Origin: Caenorhabditis elegans
Lineage: Eukaryota; Nematoda; Chromadorea; Rhabditida; Rhabditidae
Length of the DNA: 64,000 nucleotides
Assembly: GCF_000002985.6 (NCBI RefSeq)
Contig: NC_003283.11
Coordinates: 186,001 to 250,000, forward strand
Direction: 5' to 3'
Positions 1 through 12,300 of the stretch are shown piece after piece. The position numbers and the translations under genes are program-made. The notes under the pieces were generated by a model. That model was not told where the DNA came from. It worked only from the letters and a program-made list of their open reading frames with translations, and searched no databases. Numbering within the stretch: position 1 is the first letter of the stretch; each line of letters opens with the position of its first letter.

Positions 1-304
1 TTCAATCATTTTTAATAATAAATGTCTTATTTTGGTTAAATAATCGTAGTTTTTAATAATTTTCGCTAGATTTCATTGAAAAAATCAAATTCCTCGAGTT
101 TTTCCGCCTGAAATTATAATTTTCCCGGCTTTTTTCAATTTTCCACATTAAATTCACAAATTTTTCAGATAAAAAATCCATAAATCCATGAATTGAGCTG
201 GACTCGCCGAGGATTTTCGGAATTTTGGACAATAAATATATTTTTCATCTCAAACTAGCAAAATTCGGCGAATTTTTGAAAAGTAGTGGCTACTTATAAT
301 AATA
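1..304. other. Upstream region / 5' UTR of the ARID4 gene
   Basis: AT-rich. The only other ATG near the start (190) opens a two-codon frame, so the Met at 305 is preferred. No defined promoter motif is seen. Confidence 0.5.
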
Positions 305-3300
305 ATGGTGGGTTTTTCAATAGATTTCGGAGAAATTTCATTTTAAAATCATTTAATTAATTTCAGTCTGACGATCCGGCGTTTTTAGCGCTCGGAACAG
401 AGGTGAGCGCCAAGTTTAAAGGCGCTTACTGCGAGGCGAAAATTCAGAAAGTCGATCGGAGTCTTAAAGTGAAGGTGAGCAACGGAAATCGATGAAAATT
501 GAAGAAAAATCGCGAAGAAAGAAGCAGGAAATCGAAAATCTACGAAATTAAACTGAAAATTGCTCAGAAAAATGCAGAAATCCGCATTTTTCTCGCTCCG
601 GGGTGAAAAATCGCTGATAAATCCGATAAAAAACCCCGGAAATTTTGGAAGAACAGTTTTTGAGCAAGAAAAGTCACAGAATCCTCTTAAAAGTCGATAT
701 ACAGCAGATTTTCCACTTAAAACCGATTTTTGCGATAATTTTCTCGCTTGCTAGTGAAAAATGCTTATAAATCTGATAAAAACCCTCGAAAACGTGAAAA
801 AAACCCAGGAAACAAACATAAATAAGATAAAAATCATAATTTTCACCTGAAATTCAAGATTCCACCAATTGATATTTTCGAGGAATTTTCGTCATTTTTC
901 GTTGGAAATCTGCATGAAAATCCGCTGAGAATTGATTTTTTCGAATTAATTGGAAGTTCTCCTGAAAATTCGCTTAAAAATATTTTTTTAAACCAAATTT
1001 CCGCATATAAACGGGTTTTAGTTAGACATTTTCCTTTAAAAATCCAATCCACTGAAAATCGTTTTTTTTTTCGTATAATTTCCGCAATATGACGGTTTTA
1101 AATGATTTTAGCTGGTAATTCTCCTGAAAATCCCGCAAAAAATCGATTTTTTCGACGAATATTCGTCATGCTTCTGTTATATTCGTGATTTTCATACAAT
1201 TTTACATAGAAAATCCGTCTAAAATCGAGATTTTTCCCCAAAAATTTCAAATTTTCAGGTTTCGCTCAAAGAATCCCCATTTGGACAGATGATTGTGCAG
1301 GACAATGATCTACCGAACGCAAAATTCGAGATAAATGAGCTTACAGACGTCGTATTTCAGCGAAAATTCATCCGATGTCAAATTCAATCGATCAAGGATC
1401 AGAGCAAGTACCACGTCGGTCAGTATGGCTGAAAACGTGTCGAAAAATCGTGAAAATCAATTTTTTAGTGAAAAAAAATTGCAAAAACCACCAAAAAATC
1501 AATTTTTCGATCAAAAGTGGCGAAAAACGTCCAAAAAACTTATTTTTCCCACAAAAAGTTTTTTAAGGTAGAAACCCAAAAAAATCCCATTTAAATCATT
1601 TTTCAGCCAAAAAACGTGATTTTCAATTCCAAAGTCGAAGAAAAACTCATTTTTTTGCCAAAAAATTACGGTTTTGTCGCAAAAAACCGAAAGATCACAC
1701 TAAAAATCGGTTTTTATGATAGAAAAACTGAAAAATGATCTATAAAATTCATTTTTTTGCAAAAAAAAATCATTTTTTTAGTACAAACCAAAAAAAAGCT
1801 GTCCATAAGAAAATTTCAGTGAGAAAAATTATTTTTTAGCCGAACCAATTTTAATTTCATACCAAAAATCAAGAAAAGGACCGAAAAATTGCCTTGGAAG
1901 TCAATTTTTAGTCGAGAAAATCGATTTTTGATGCTAAAATCATTCTAACCTTGATTTTATGCCGGAAAAAATTAATTTTTCGTAAAAAATCCTGAAAATC
2001 ACTGAAAAATCGATTTTTCTATGCGAAAAAACCGAAAAATTGCCCAAAAAAAATCAATATTTCTTCCAGTTTTCAACGATGGCGACGAAAAAGAGCTCCG
2101 ACGCACTCAGCTGGTCCTAAAAGGTGGAAAACACTTTGCAGCCGATGGAAATCTCGACTCAATGCCGCTAACAAATCCGGAATCCTTCTCAACGCCCGTA
2201 ATACGTGGCGCCGCAAAACGTGGAGCTCAGAAAATGTGCGGAAGTTTTTTTGAAAATCTGGAAAAATTGGTTCAAAATCTATATTTTTTGGATTTTTCCG
2301 AGCGAAAGTATCACATATAATTATCCACAAAAATCAAGAATTTTCGATAAAAATAACGATTTTGACTGAAATTTTTCAAAAATTGCATCTGAAAATCGAA
2401 AGTTTGCAATTTTCTCGGAAAATCGTTAAAAAACGAAAATCATTTTTTTAAATTGGAAAATAACCAGAAATTATTGAAAATTCGATTTTTTTGTTGAAAA
2501 AATCGGGAAAAAAGAAAAAATTTATAAATTTTCGATTTTCAAAAATATACATTTTTTTTCTTTGGAAAACGCAGAATTCCACTCTAAAAAAATGTTTTAA
2601 AGGAGGACTAACGGTTCGGACGATTTTGAACGTATAGACCCAAAATGAGCTCAAATGAACGAATTTCGTAATGAAACTGCTCAAAAATTTTTCAAAAATT
2701 TTTAATGGCGGTTCAAAATTTTGAAAAAAATTACACTAATTTTAGCTAAAATCCAGAATTTTTCCCATTTTTCCGTGTCACATCCGTCCGAAGTTAGCTT
2801 TTTTTGGAATTATCGTACTTTATTGCATATATTGGTATTTAATCTCATTTAATTTCGCCGATTAAAGTACATTTGAAGCCGATAGGTAACCAAAAATCAT
2901 CGAAATTGGCTACCTATCGGCTTTAAATGTACCTTAATCGACGAAATTAAATGAGATTAAATACCAATATATGCAATAAAGTACGATAATTTGAAAAAAG
3001 TCAACTTCGGACAGATGTGACACGGAAAAATGGGAAAAATTCTGGATTTTTTCAAAAATCAGTGTAATTTTTTTCAAAATTTTGAACCGCCATAAAACAT
3101 TTTTGGAAATTTTTTGAGCAGTTTCATTACGAAATTCGTTCATTTGACCTCATTTTGGGTCTATACGTTCAAAATCGTTCTAACCGTTAGTCCTCCTTTA
3201 ACGAAAAGTCGAAAAATCGGGGGAAAAAATGAAAAACTGAAAAAAAAATTGAAAAACTAAAAATTTCCGATTCTTTGATATTTTCAAACCAAAAATTTCA

Positions 3301-6300
3301 GCCGAAATGCTATTTCCGAAGCGTCTGGAAGTCGTGGCGGCGCCGTTCTTCTTCACAACGACGACGATGAGAACGACGAAGAAGATCAGGAAGATGGTGA
3401 AAATGAAGAAGACGCCGACGACGATGATGATGACACAGAAGAACAGCAACAACCACGAGAACGACGGCGAGCCGCCGCAATTTCAGCAATAGGAGTGCTA
3501 AAAAAAGCGATAGAGGACACACAGAGCGAAGAATCGTCGGCGGATTCCAGTGAGGAACGAGAACGAGCGAGAAGCCGACGGAAACGGAAGGATGAAGCTT
3601 CATCAGCAGTTACATCTGACGAAGAGGATCAGGAGGATCTGGCTACCACAGATTCCGAAAATCCAGTCATCAATGGAGCATCATCAGCAGCAGCTCTCTC
3701 GAAAACTCTGCAGCGAAAACTCGAAAAACAGGCAATGAAGCGAGAAAAACAACGGCTGAAAGAGGAGGAACGAGAAGAGAAGCTTCGGTTGAAAGAGGAG
3801 AATCGGGAGAAAAAGCGGCGGGAAAAAGCAAGAATTATGGAGCTGAAGCGGCTAGAAAAGGTGTATCGGACCTCGAATGCCAGGATTCAGGAGAATCACG
3901 AAAAGTCGATGACACAGATCATTTCGCATAGATCTGTACGCTATTTTGCGAGATTCTCGGATCTCAAGCATCGTCGGAAAAAGAAGAAGCTCTATCTACA
4001 CGAGCATCGGCAAAAAGTGAATTCTCGAATTCGCAACGTGAAGCTCTACTTTGCTTGGCGCTTCGTTGCTCACAAGGCTCGATTGTCGTACTTTGCACGG
4101 TACGCACTTCAGTGGTGGAGGACGAGCGAGGATCAGGCGTACAGCTTAATCCGAACGGAGAAGCTTTTGAGAAGTCAACGGCGACGAGATTGGGTTGGAA
4201 GCTGGCTCGAGGGCCTGGAAAGGGAGAAGATTCGATTTGTTGTGATACATGAGAGCTACACACAGGCGCGTCGAATTTTGAAATATATCGAACGGGGAAC
4301 GGAGAAGGTTGATATTTAGTTTTACGAATTTTGAAAACGTTGAGAAATTTTTGAGTTTTTTTTGGTGAAAATCGAAAAAAACGAAATTTTTTTATTCTAA
4401 AAAAAAATTCTAAAAGCTAATAAATTTATCTTTTATTCGGTGAAAATTGAAAAAAAAAACGATATTTTTAAGTTTTATGAATTAAAAAAAATGTTAAAAT
4501 GAATAACATTCGAATTTAGAGGAATCGAACATTTTAAGATTTTACAATTTTCCGATTTTTGTCAGAAAAAAACAAATTGTGATTTTTATATTTTCCAGAA
4601 AATCCAAAATTGTTCGACTTTTTATTTAAAAAAAAAAACGAAAAGCGAAAATTTTTAGATTTTTCCAGAGAAAAACCAGAACTTTTTGATTGTCTCAAAA
4701 AATTAATATAAAAGTGTTCAGAAAATTCGAAAAAAAAACACCAAAATTTTTCTTTTTTTTGAATTTTGAAAAATCAAAAAAAAAAAATTTCGATTTTACG
4801 TATTTTTGGAGTTCGAAAAATCGTAATTCGAAAAATGTTCAATTTTTCGAATTTTTAAAAAGTCGGAGTCAAACTAAATTTTTTTTATTTGTCAGAGAAA
4901 ATCGGAAAAAAACGAAATTTTTTGATTCTCCGGAATATCGAAATGCTTACTTTTATTTGGTGAAAATTTAAAAAACGATGTTTTTTAGTTTTTTGAATTT
5001 TTGAAAAGATGAAAAAATGAACAATTTTCGATTTTTGAGAAATGGAATATATTTTTATTTTTCCGGAAAATCGAAAAATCGGAAGTTTTAAATTTTTTGA
5101 ACTTTAAATAATCGAACATTTTTTGAGTTTTTTCAATAAAAATCGAACATGTCCAATTTTTCGAATTTAAAAAAAATCGAAAATCGAAAAATGTTGGTTT
5201 TTTTTTCGTATTTTGAACGATAGTGTACTTACTCCTCGAGGAGAAACGCCACAAAATGTTTTTTTTAATAATTTAATTCAGAGAACCTTTGCCGAACGTT
5301 GCGACATCGAGTACGAGGATATCGAATCGAGCACTGTTTCCTCACATTTTCGAGATCAAGAATGGTTTCCGGCTGTGCTTTTTCCGCAAGTTTTCAGCGA
5401 TGAAAACGGATCAGAAGGCCGACAACGAATCGTTCGTCACATGGGAAATGGACAACTCGTACAAGTTTGGGAAGATGATCTCGTTCCGTTTGATTGGCTA
5501 CCTGAATACTCGTTTGCCGATGTAACGGCAATGACAGAGAAGAAGCCTGTCGAGATGAGGAGGAAATTCAAATTGGCGTGGAGATTCGCCACTGATTACG
5601 CACAGAATCGTGAGGAATTTTTTTTGCATTGAAATCGGAATTTGGATCTAGAAATTCCAGAAAAATCGAAAATGTCAACTTTTTCCTGAGAAAATCAAGT
5701 TTTCTGAAAACCAAAAAAATCACAAAATCGATTTTTTTTTGGAAATTAAAAAAATTTCGTAAAAAAACTGAAAAAAAACGAAAAATTTTGATTTTTCAGA
5801 ACTATTTCTAGTCGAAATTTTTTTTTGCAGGAAAATCTAATAAGAATAATCGATTTTTTCGAAATTACGAAAAAACTGTCGATTTTTCAATTTTTCTGAA
5901 ATTTGAAGACCTGAAAAAAGGCTAATTTTTTTCAACAAATGTCTAGAAATTTTTCGTATCTTTACAGATAAAATTGATTTTTTAAAGAGGGTGTAGTCGA
6001 ACTTTTTTATTGACTTATTAGACTCAAAATTCTCTCAAAACACCGAATTTCATAATGAAACTTCTTGAAAACTTTTCAGAAGAAAGTTATGACGGCTCAA
6101 AAAATGGCCTAAAATTAGTTAAAATCGGAAATTTGACCAACTTATCAATGTCGCAGCGGCTGGAAACAATTTTTTTTGAAACCACCGTCAAATTTTGAGT
6201 GTAAAATGTGATTATCTTGCGTTTTAAACTTGATTAAGGTATTTAAAAGTCGATGGACGGCGAGTTTTGGCTCAAAAAAATTAAAAATCTCGCTGTCCGT

Positions 6301-9300
6301 CGACTTTTAAATACCTTAATCAAGTTTAAAACGCAAGATAATCAATTTGTATTCAAAATTTGACGGTGATTTCAAAAAAAATTGTTTCCAGCCGCTGCGA
6401 CATTGATAAGTCTGTCAAATTTCCGATTTGAACTAATTTTAGGCCATTTTTTGAGCCGTCATAACTTTTTTCTGAAAAGTTTTCAAGTAGTTTCATTATG
6501 AATTTCGGTGTTTTCAGACAATTTTGAGTCTAATAAGGAAATAAAAAAAAAATTAGACTACGCCACCTTTAAAATTTTTTTCGAAAAATTGATTTATAGT
6601 AAAAACGAAAATTGTTTGATTTTTAAACTTAAGCTTAAAAAACCCCCCAAACCCAGCTTTTTCCCCTGAAAATCTTCATTTCCAGGACTGGATGCTCGTT
6701 CAATTCGTTCGATTCTCGAGTGGAAATTCATCCGACCATCGTCCCGCCGGCTGAAAATCACTCCAATACCTGTGCAGGCTCCGTCACCAAACCGATGTGG
6801 TGAAGATCACGACGATCTGGTTTCGACGCCGAACGAGTCGGACTACGATTCGGACGCAACCATCAAGAATGTAGATGCCGAGACGAAAGATTTGTTCGTT
6901 GCGATGCTTGTACAATTTCATGACGCTCATAACAGTGTAATCGACACAAATCCGACGATCCAGGGCCACGAAGTTGATCTCTATTATCTCTACGAGCTCG
7001 CCAAAAAGACGGGCGGCCCGAAAAAAGTCTACGCGGCTAATTTGTGGTCCGACTACGCGAAGAAGCTGGTGCCAGCCGCCACCGACGCCGAAGAGGAGCT
7101 CAAGACGATATTCAAGAATTTTCTCGAATCCTATCTTGCGATCAACACGAAGCTCAGCTGGCCAATGGAATCACTTCAGCCGAGGACTGAGCGAAAAGTT
7201 GTGCTACCTGGGCAATACTCGGAGAGTCGGAAAAAGCGAACTCAGGCGATTATGAGTCAAGTGCAAACTCCACCGACTGCACCAGGATCCTCGAAGAAGG
7301 GCCGCGTTGGTAGTGGTGGAACCCGTGGTCGAAAACGGAAGGTTTCCTCGGAAAGTGTTCAGCTAAAGAAGAGAAATCGAAAATCGAGCTCCCGAGCCAC
7401 CACAGCTTCCCCGGGACCTTCAGAAGATCGATTCTCATTCCAAAGACCGCAGGATTCGGACGATGTCACTGATGTACCGGATGATATGACGGATCACGAG
7501 GATCTGCTGCCAGAAGCGGCTACTCGAAAGAAATATGAGCGAAAATCTCAAACGCCGGGAAGAAGAAGCTTGAGTAGTCGGCGAGACGACACAACGCCTG
7601 TTTCATCAATGGCGGCAGCTCCTCCGAAGAAGGGAAGACCCAGGAAGAATACGACGGTTACCACGCCGGTGTTGTCTGTGCCGAAATCCGAGGGAAGAGG
7701 TCCGCGGAAAGAGGATACTACGACGAAATTCGTTAGAGCAAATGTGTAGGTTTTTGATTGAAAATTTAAATTATTTTTGGAAGAAGTTTATGATGTTTCA
7801 TTTAAAAAATCAACTTTTTAAAAGTCGATTTTTCGATTTTCCGGAAAAAAGTTTCGAATTTTTTTTTCAAAAACGAACATGTTTGATTCTTTAAAATATT
7901 AATTATTTCCGGAAAATCTATGGAACAAGAAAAAATCAATATTTCATCCAGTTTTGTTTATTTTAATCGGAAAAAAATATTCAGACCTTTTTTCAAAAAC
8001 TAATCGTCGAATTTTTTTATTGTCTGAAAACACCGAAATTCATAATGAAACTACTTGAAAAGTTTTCAGAAAAAAGTTATGACTGCTCAAAAAATGGCTT
8101 AAAATTAGTTAAAATCGGAAATTTGACCAACTTATCAATGTCGCAGCGGCTGGAAACATTTTTTTTTTTTGACAGCGAGATTTTTAATTTTTTTGAGCCA
8201 AAACTCGCCGTCCATCGACTTTTAAATACCTTAATCAAGTTTAAAACGCAAGATAATCAACTTGTATACTTAAAATTTGACGGTGATTTCAAAAAAAATT
8301 GTTTCCAGCCGCTGCGATATTGATAAGTTGGTCAAATTTCCGATTTTAACTAATTTTAGGCCATTTTTTGAGCCGTCATAACTTTTTTCTGAAAAGTTTT
8401 CAAGTAGTTTCATTATGAAATTTGGTGTTTTCAGACAATTTTGAGTCTAATAAAGAAGTTTAAAAAATTCGACTACACCACCTTTAAAGAGTTTCTTTTG
8501 CAAAAATTGAACTATTTTTTTTTTAAATACCAACAAATTTTCAGTCTCTCCCACATCCTCAGCGGCCAAAAGCTACGCGCCTTCTACGGCGACGAATGGT
8601 TCCGCGCAAATGCGATCGAGGACGCGACCGACTGTACCGACGAGATTATGGACATCATGCTGGCCCATCAGGACTTTTTCACGCCCGACACCCCACGACT
8701 CTCGCCCTCGGCGATTCAAGATCTCGACAAAGTGCTCAAAAAGATCCGCGCCAAAACTCATTACACTGGCTGGAATCAGCGATACGATGAGTTTATGAAG
8801 CTCGAGAAGCTGATGGTTACCGTCGAGGATCAGATGATCGCTAGAGGACGTTTTCGGCACCTGCCACGTGGTCGGGAGCTCAAAGCGGAGACGCTGGCGT
8901 TGGTGGAAAAGCACTTCCGAGCTGATGATGAGGATGACGGGGTGCCGAAAACCTTGGCATTCTACCTGAAAATTGCACAGGAAGCGTTGTCGCTGTCGGA
9001 GAAGCGGGCGGTGGCCGACGACGACGAATCATCGGATTCCGATACGGATTTCGAGCAGAAGCCGGATACATCAGCAGCAGCAGCTGTGAATGGTGGGAAG
9101 AGTGAATCAGAAGAGGAAGAAGAGGAGAAGACGGTTGTGATGGGAGGTGATGAAGAAGCTGAAGAAGAGGTGAAATCTGAGGATGTACTGGTTGAATCTG
9201 TAGATCAAGAGTCTCCGCCGACAACATCACAGGGAACGACGACACCGGAAACTGCGGCGACGGGCGGCCTGGAATCCGAATCGGATGAGCCTGAATATCC

Positions 9301-12300
9301 GCCGGTTCCTGAAGAACTTGTACCGCCGCCGCCGGTCCTTTTGGAGAATTTTCCGTCGACGGATCGGTTTAGTAGTGGGGGAAGCTCGAATTGTGAGTTT
9401 TTTTTCCAAAAAAATCGAAAAAAAAATTGTTTCCGATTTTTTCGGAGAAAGTCGATAAATAGAGCATTTATTTCGATTTTTTGGTATTCAAAAAAAAGAA
9501 AAATTTTCGATTTTTCTATTAAAAATATATTTTTAACGCAAAATTGAATGTAAATTTTTTTCTGATTTTTAAAAGAAAATTGAAAAATCGAACAATTGGA
9601 CAGCGTAAAAATGTTTGATTTTTCAAAAAAAAAGTTTAAAAAAAATTAGAAGAAAAAAACTAAAATTTATGATTTTTCGATTTTTCTTTAAAAAATCAGA
9701 ATTTTAAAATTTTTTGATTTATCGATTTAGTTTATCGATAGAGAATAACGAAAAATCCAACGTGATTTTCAAAAATTCCGCAGACTATTTTTTAAATCTT
9801 TGCAAAATTCATATTTTTGCGTTAAAAAAATATAAATCAATTTAAAACCTCACACACGAAAACGAAATTCCACATTTTTAAAAGACAGAATTGAGAAAAA
9901 AAAACGAAAAATTGCATCTGAACTTTTTATTGAAACATTTTATAAAAATCGGGAAATTTGACAGCAAAAAAACTGAAATTAAAAACTAAAAAACTGAGAT
10001 TTATCGATTTTTCCAAGAAAAGCTGAAATTTACGATTTTTCGATTATCTCTGAAAAAAAAAGAAATTAAAAAAAAAGTTTTTCCGCCGAAAACTACAAAG
10101 AATATGCACCGTTCTTCCACAAATCGTACTTTTTTATGATTTTTTCCCACACGAAATATCGATGTTCATTGTGATTTGATTATACATTACGGTTTGTGTA
10201 ATACGCAGTTTCTTTTCCATTTTTTCACTATGTTGGTGCTCGAGAACTTTTAAAAATTCGGTTTTTTTTTCGTGCTTTTTTGTCTTTCAAGAATGTCTGA
10301 AATGAGAAATTTATAATATCCAATTCCTCTTAGATTAATAAAAAATAAAAAATTGGAGGAATTTCATACATTTTTACTTGAAAAAAAAGGGGTGGGCGGC
10401 AAACGATTTTTCCGGCAAATCGGCAAATTGCCGGAATTGAAAATTTCCGGCAAACTGGCAATTTGCCGATTTGCCGAATTTGCCGGAAAAACGGAAGTTT
10501 GCCGAAAATTTTCGGCAAATTGTGGTTTTGCACTTATTTTTGGAAATTTTGGAACTTCAATTTTAAATGGCAAAATTGAACGCATCCTATGAAGTTTCCC
10601 ACATCCATTTTTAAAATTAAGCATATTCTATGAAAATATGTAGAAAAAACGAGAAAAAATTCAAAAATGCACAGTTTCAAGTTTTTTCCGTCTTTTAAAA
10701 AATCCCTCTAAACATTACCGGCATATCTGATATCCGGCAAACGGCAAATCGGCAATTTGTCGAAAATTAAAATTTCCGGCAAATCAGCAAATCGGCAATA
10801 TGCCCCACTGCCACAGGTTTTTTGCAAAATTCAAGGATCGATAATTTAATTTCAATAGTAAAAATTCCAATAAACTCAAAAACCGATTGAAAAAAATTGC
10901 AGATCCAACTCTAAGCCGTCAGGGAAGCATCAATTCCATGGCGAGTCCAATGTTCTCTCCAAACAGTGATCTTTCTCTATCCGGACCTCTAACACTTCCA
11001 CGTTCTGGCCCTCTAACCATGGCAAACATCCGGCAATCTCCGACACCAGATGAAGTCGTCGGAAGTTTAAGAAAACGTCTCAGTCAAACATCTGAATCGT
11101 CGGAATCGTCTGAGCTACCACCACCACCATCAGCCGCATCGAAGAGCAAGCGAATTCGACGGGCGAGTGAACGATCGATTGATTCGGCATCGGAGCATCA
11201 TCGGATGATGAGAAGCCCACGGATTCTGACGACGCAGCACTCGTCGGGAGCACTTATATTTGATATTAGTACTACACAACCTACTGACACGTCAGGACCA
11301 ATTGAAGCACTTTCTGTGCGGAAACCTGGACGACGGAAGACCGGTATGCACGTTTTTCAGCGCAAAATTCTGAGAATGCGTATTGTGCAACATACTTGAC
11401 GCGCAAAATATCTCGAAGCGAAAACTACAGTAATTTTTTAAATGACTATTGTAGCGCTTGTGTCGATTTACGGGCTCAAGTTTTGAAATGAATTTTTATT
11501 TTCAAATAGTGACAGCGATACTTTCTTCTTTTTTTTGTTTAATGGTAATATTCTATCGATAAATAAATGTTTTTCTTTCATTTCAAAAACTGAGCCCGTA
11601 ATTCGACACAAGCGCTACAGTAGTCATTTAAAGGATTACTGTAGTTTTCGCTTCGAGATATTTTGCGCGTCAAATTTGCTGCGCAATATGCATTCTCAGA
11701 ATTTTGTTTTTATTTCGTATTAGGTGTGCACGGCGACTTAAGATTTTAAGGAAATCATTTTTTTCGGAATTCAAGATTTTTCGAAATTGAAAATTGAAAT
11801 AATGGTTTTTTTTGGATTTTTCGGACAAAAGTCAATATTTTTTCTTCTTCGAAAAATTGGTTTTTAAAAATTTCGTTTTTTTTTTTTGGATTTTTCATAG
11901 AAAATTGAAAATATCCCTACTTTCCGAACTAATTGGAAAAAAAATTTCTGAAAAAATTTCGAAAATTTTTTTAATGATTTTCCGATAAAGTGAAGTATTT
12001 TTTCGGATTTTTCAGAGAAAAGTTTAAAAAAAATTTAATTTCCTTAAAAAAGAATAATAATTTTTTGGACTTCTAAAAAAAATCGAATTTTTTTTGGTTT
12101 TCCGCGATTTTTCAGATAAAATTCAAAAGTTTCCTATATTCCGGAAAAAATTGGAATAAAAACATTTTTTTTTTCGAAAAAATGAAATAAAGCTTTTAAA
12201 AATTGTCAAAAATCAAAAATGTTTGAAAAAAATGTATGAAAATCGTTTTTTTTTTAAATACCAACAAAAAACTGGAAAAACCGAAATATTACGGGAACAA

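Noticed and set aside
8880-9409. Minus-strand frames opposite ARID4 exon 8
   Set aside because: They mirror the acidic/Ser-rich coding sequence; the + strand reading joins in phase with both neighbouring exons.
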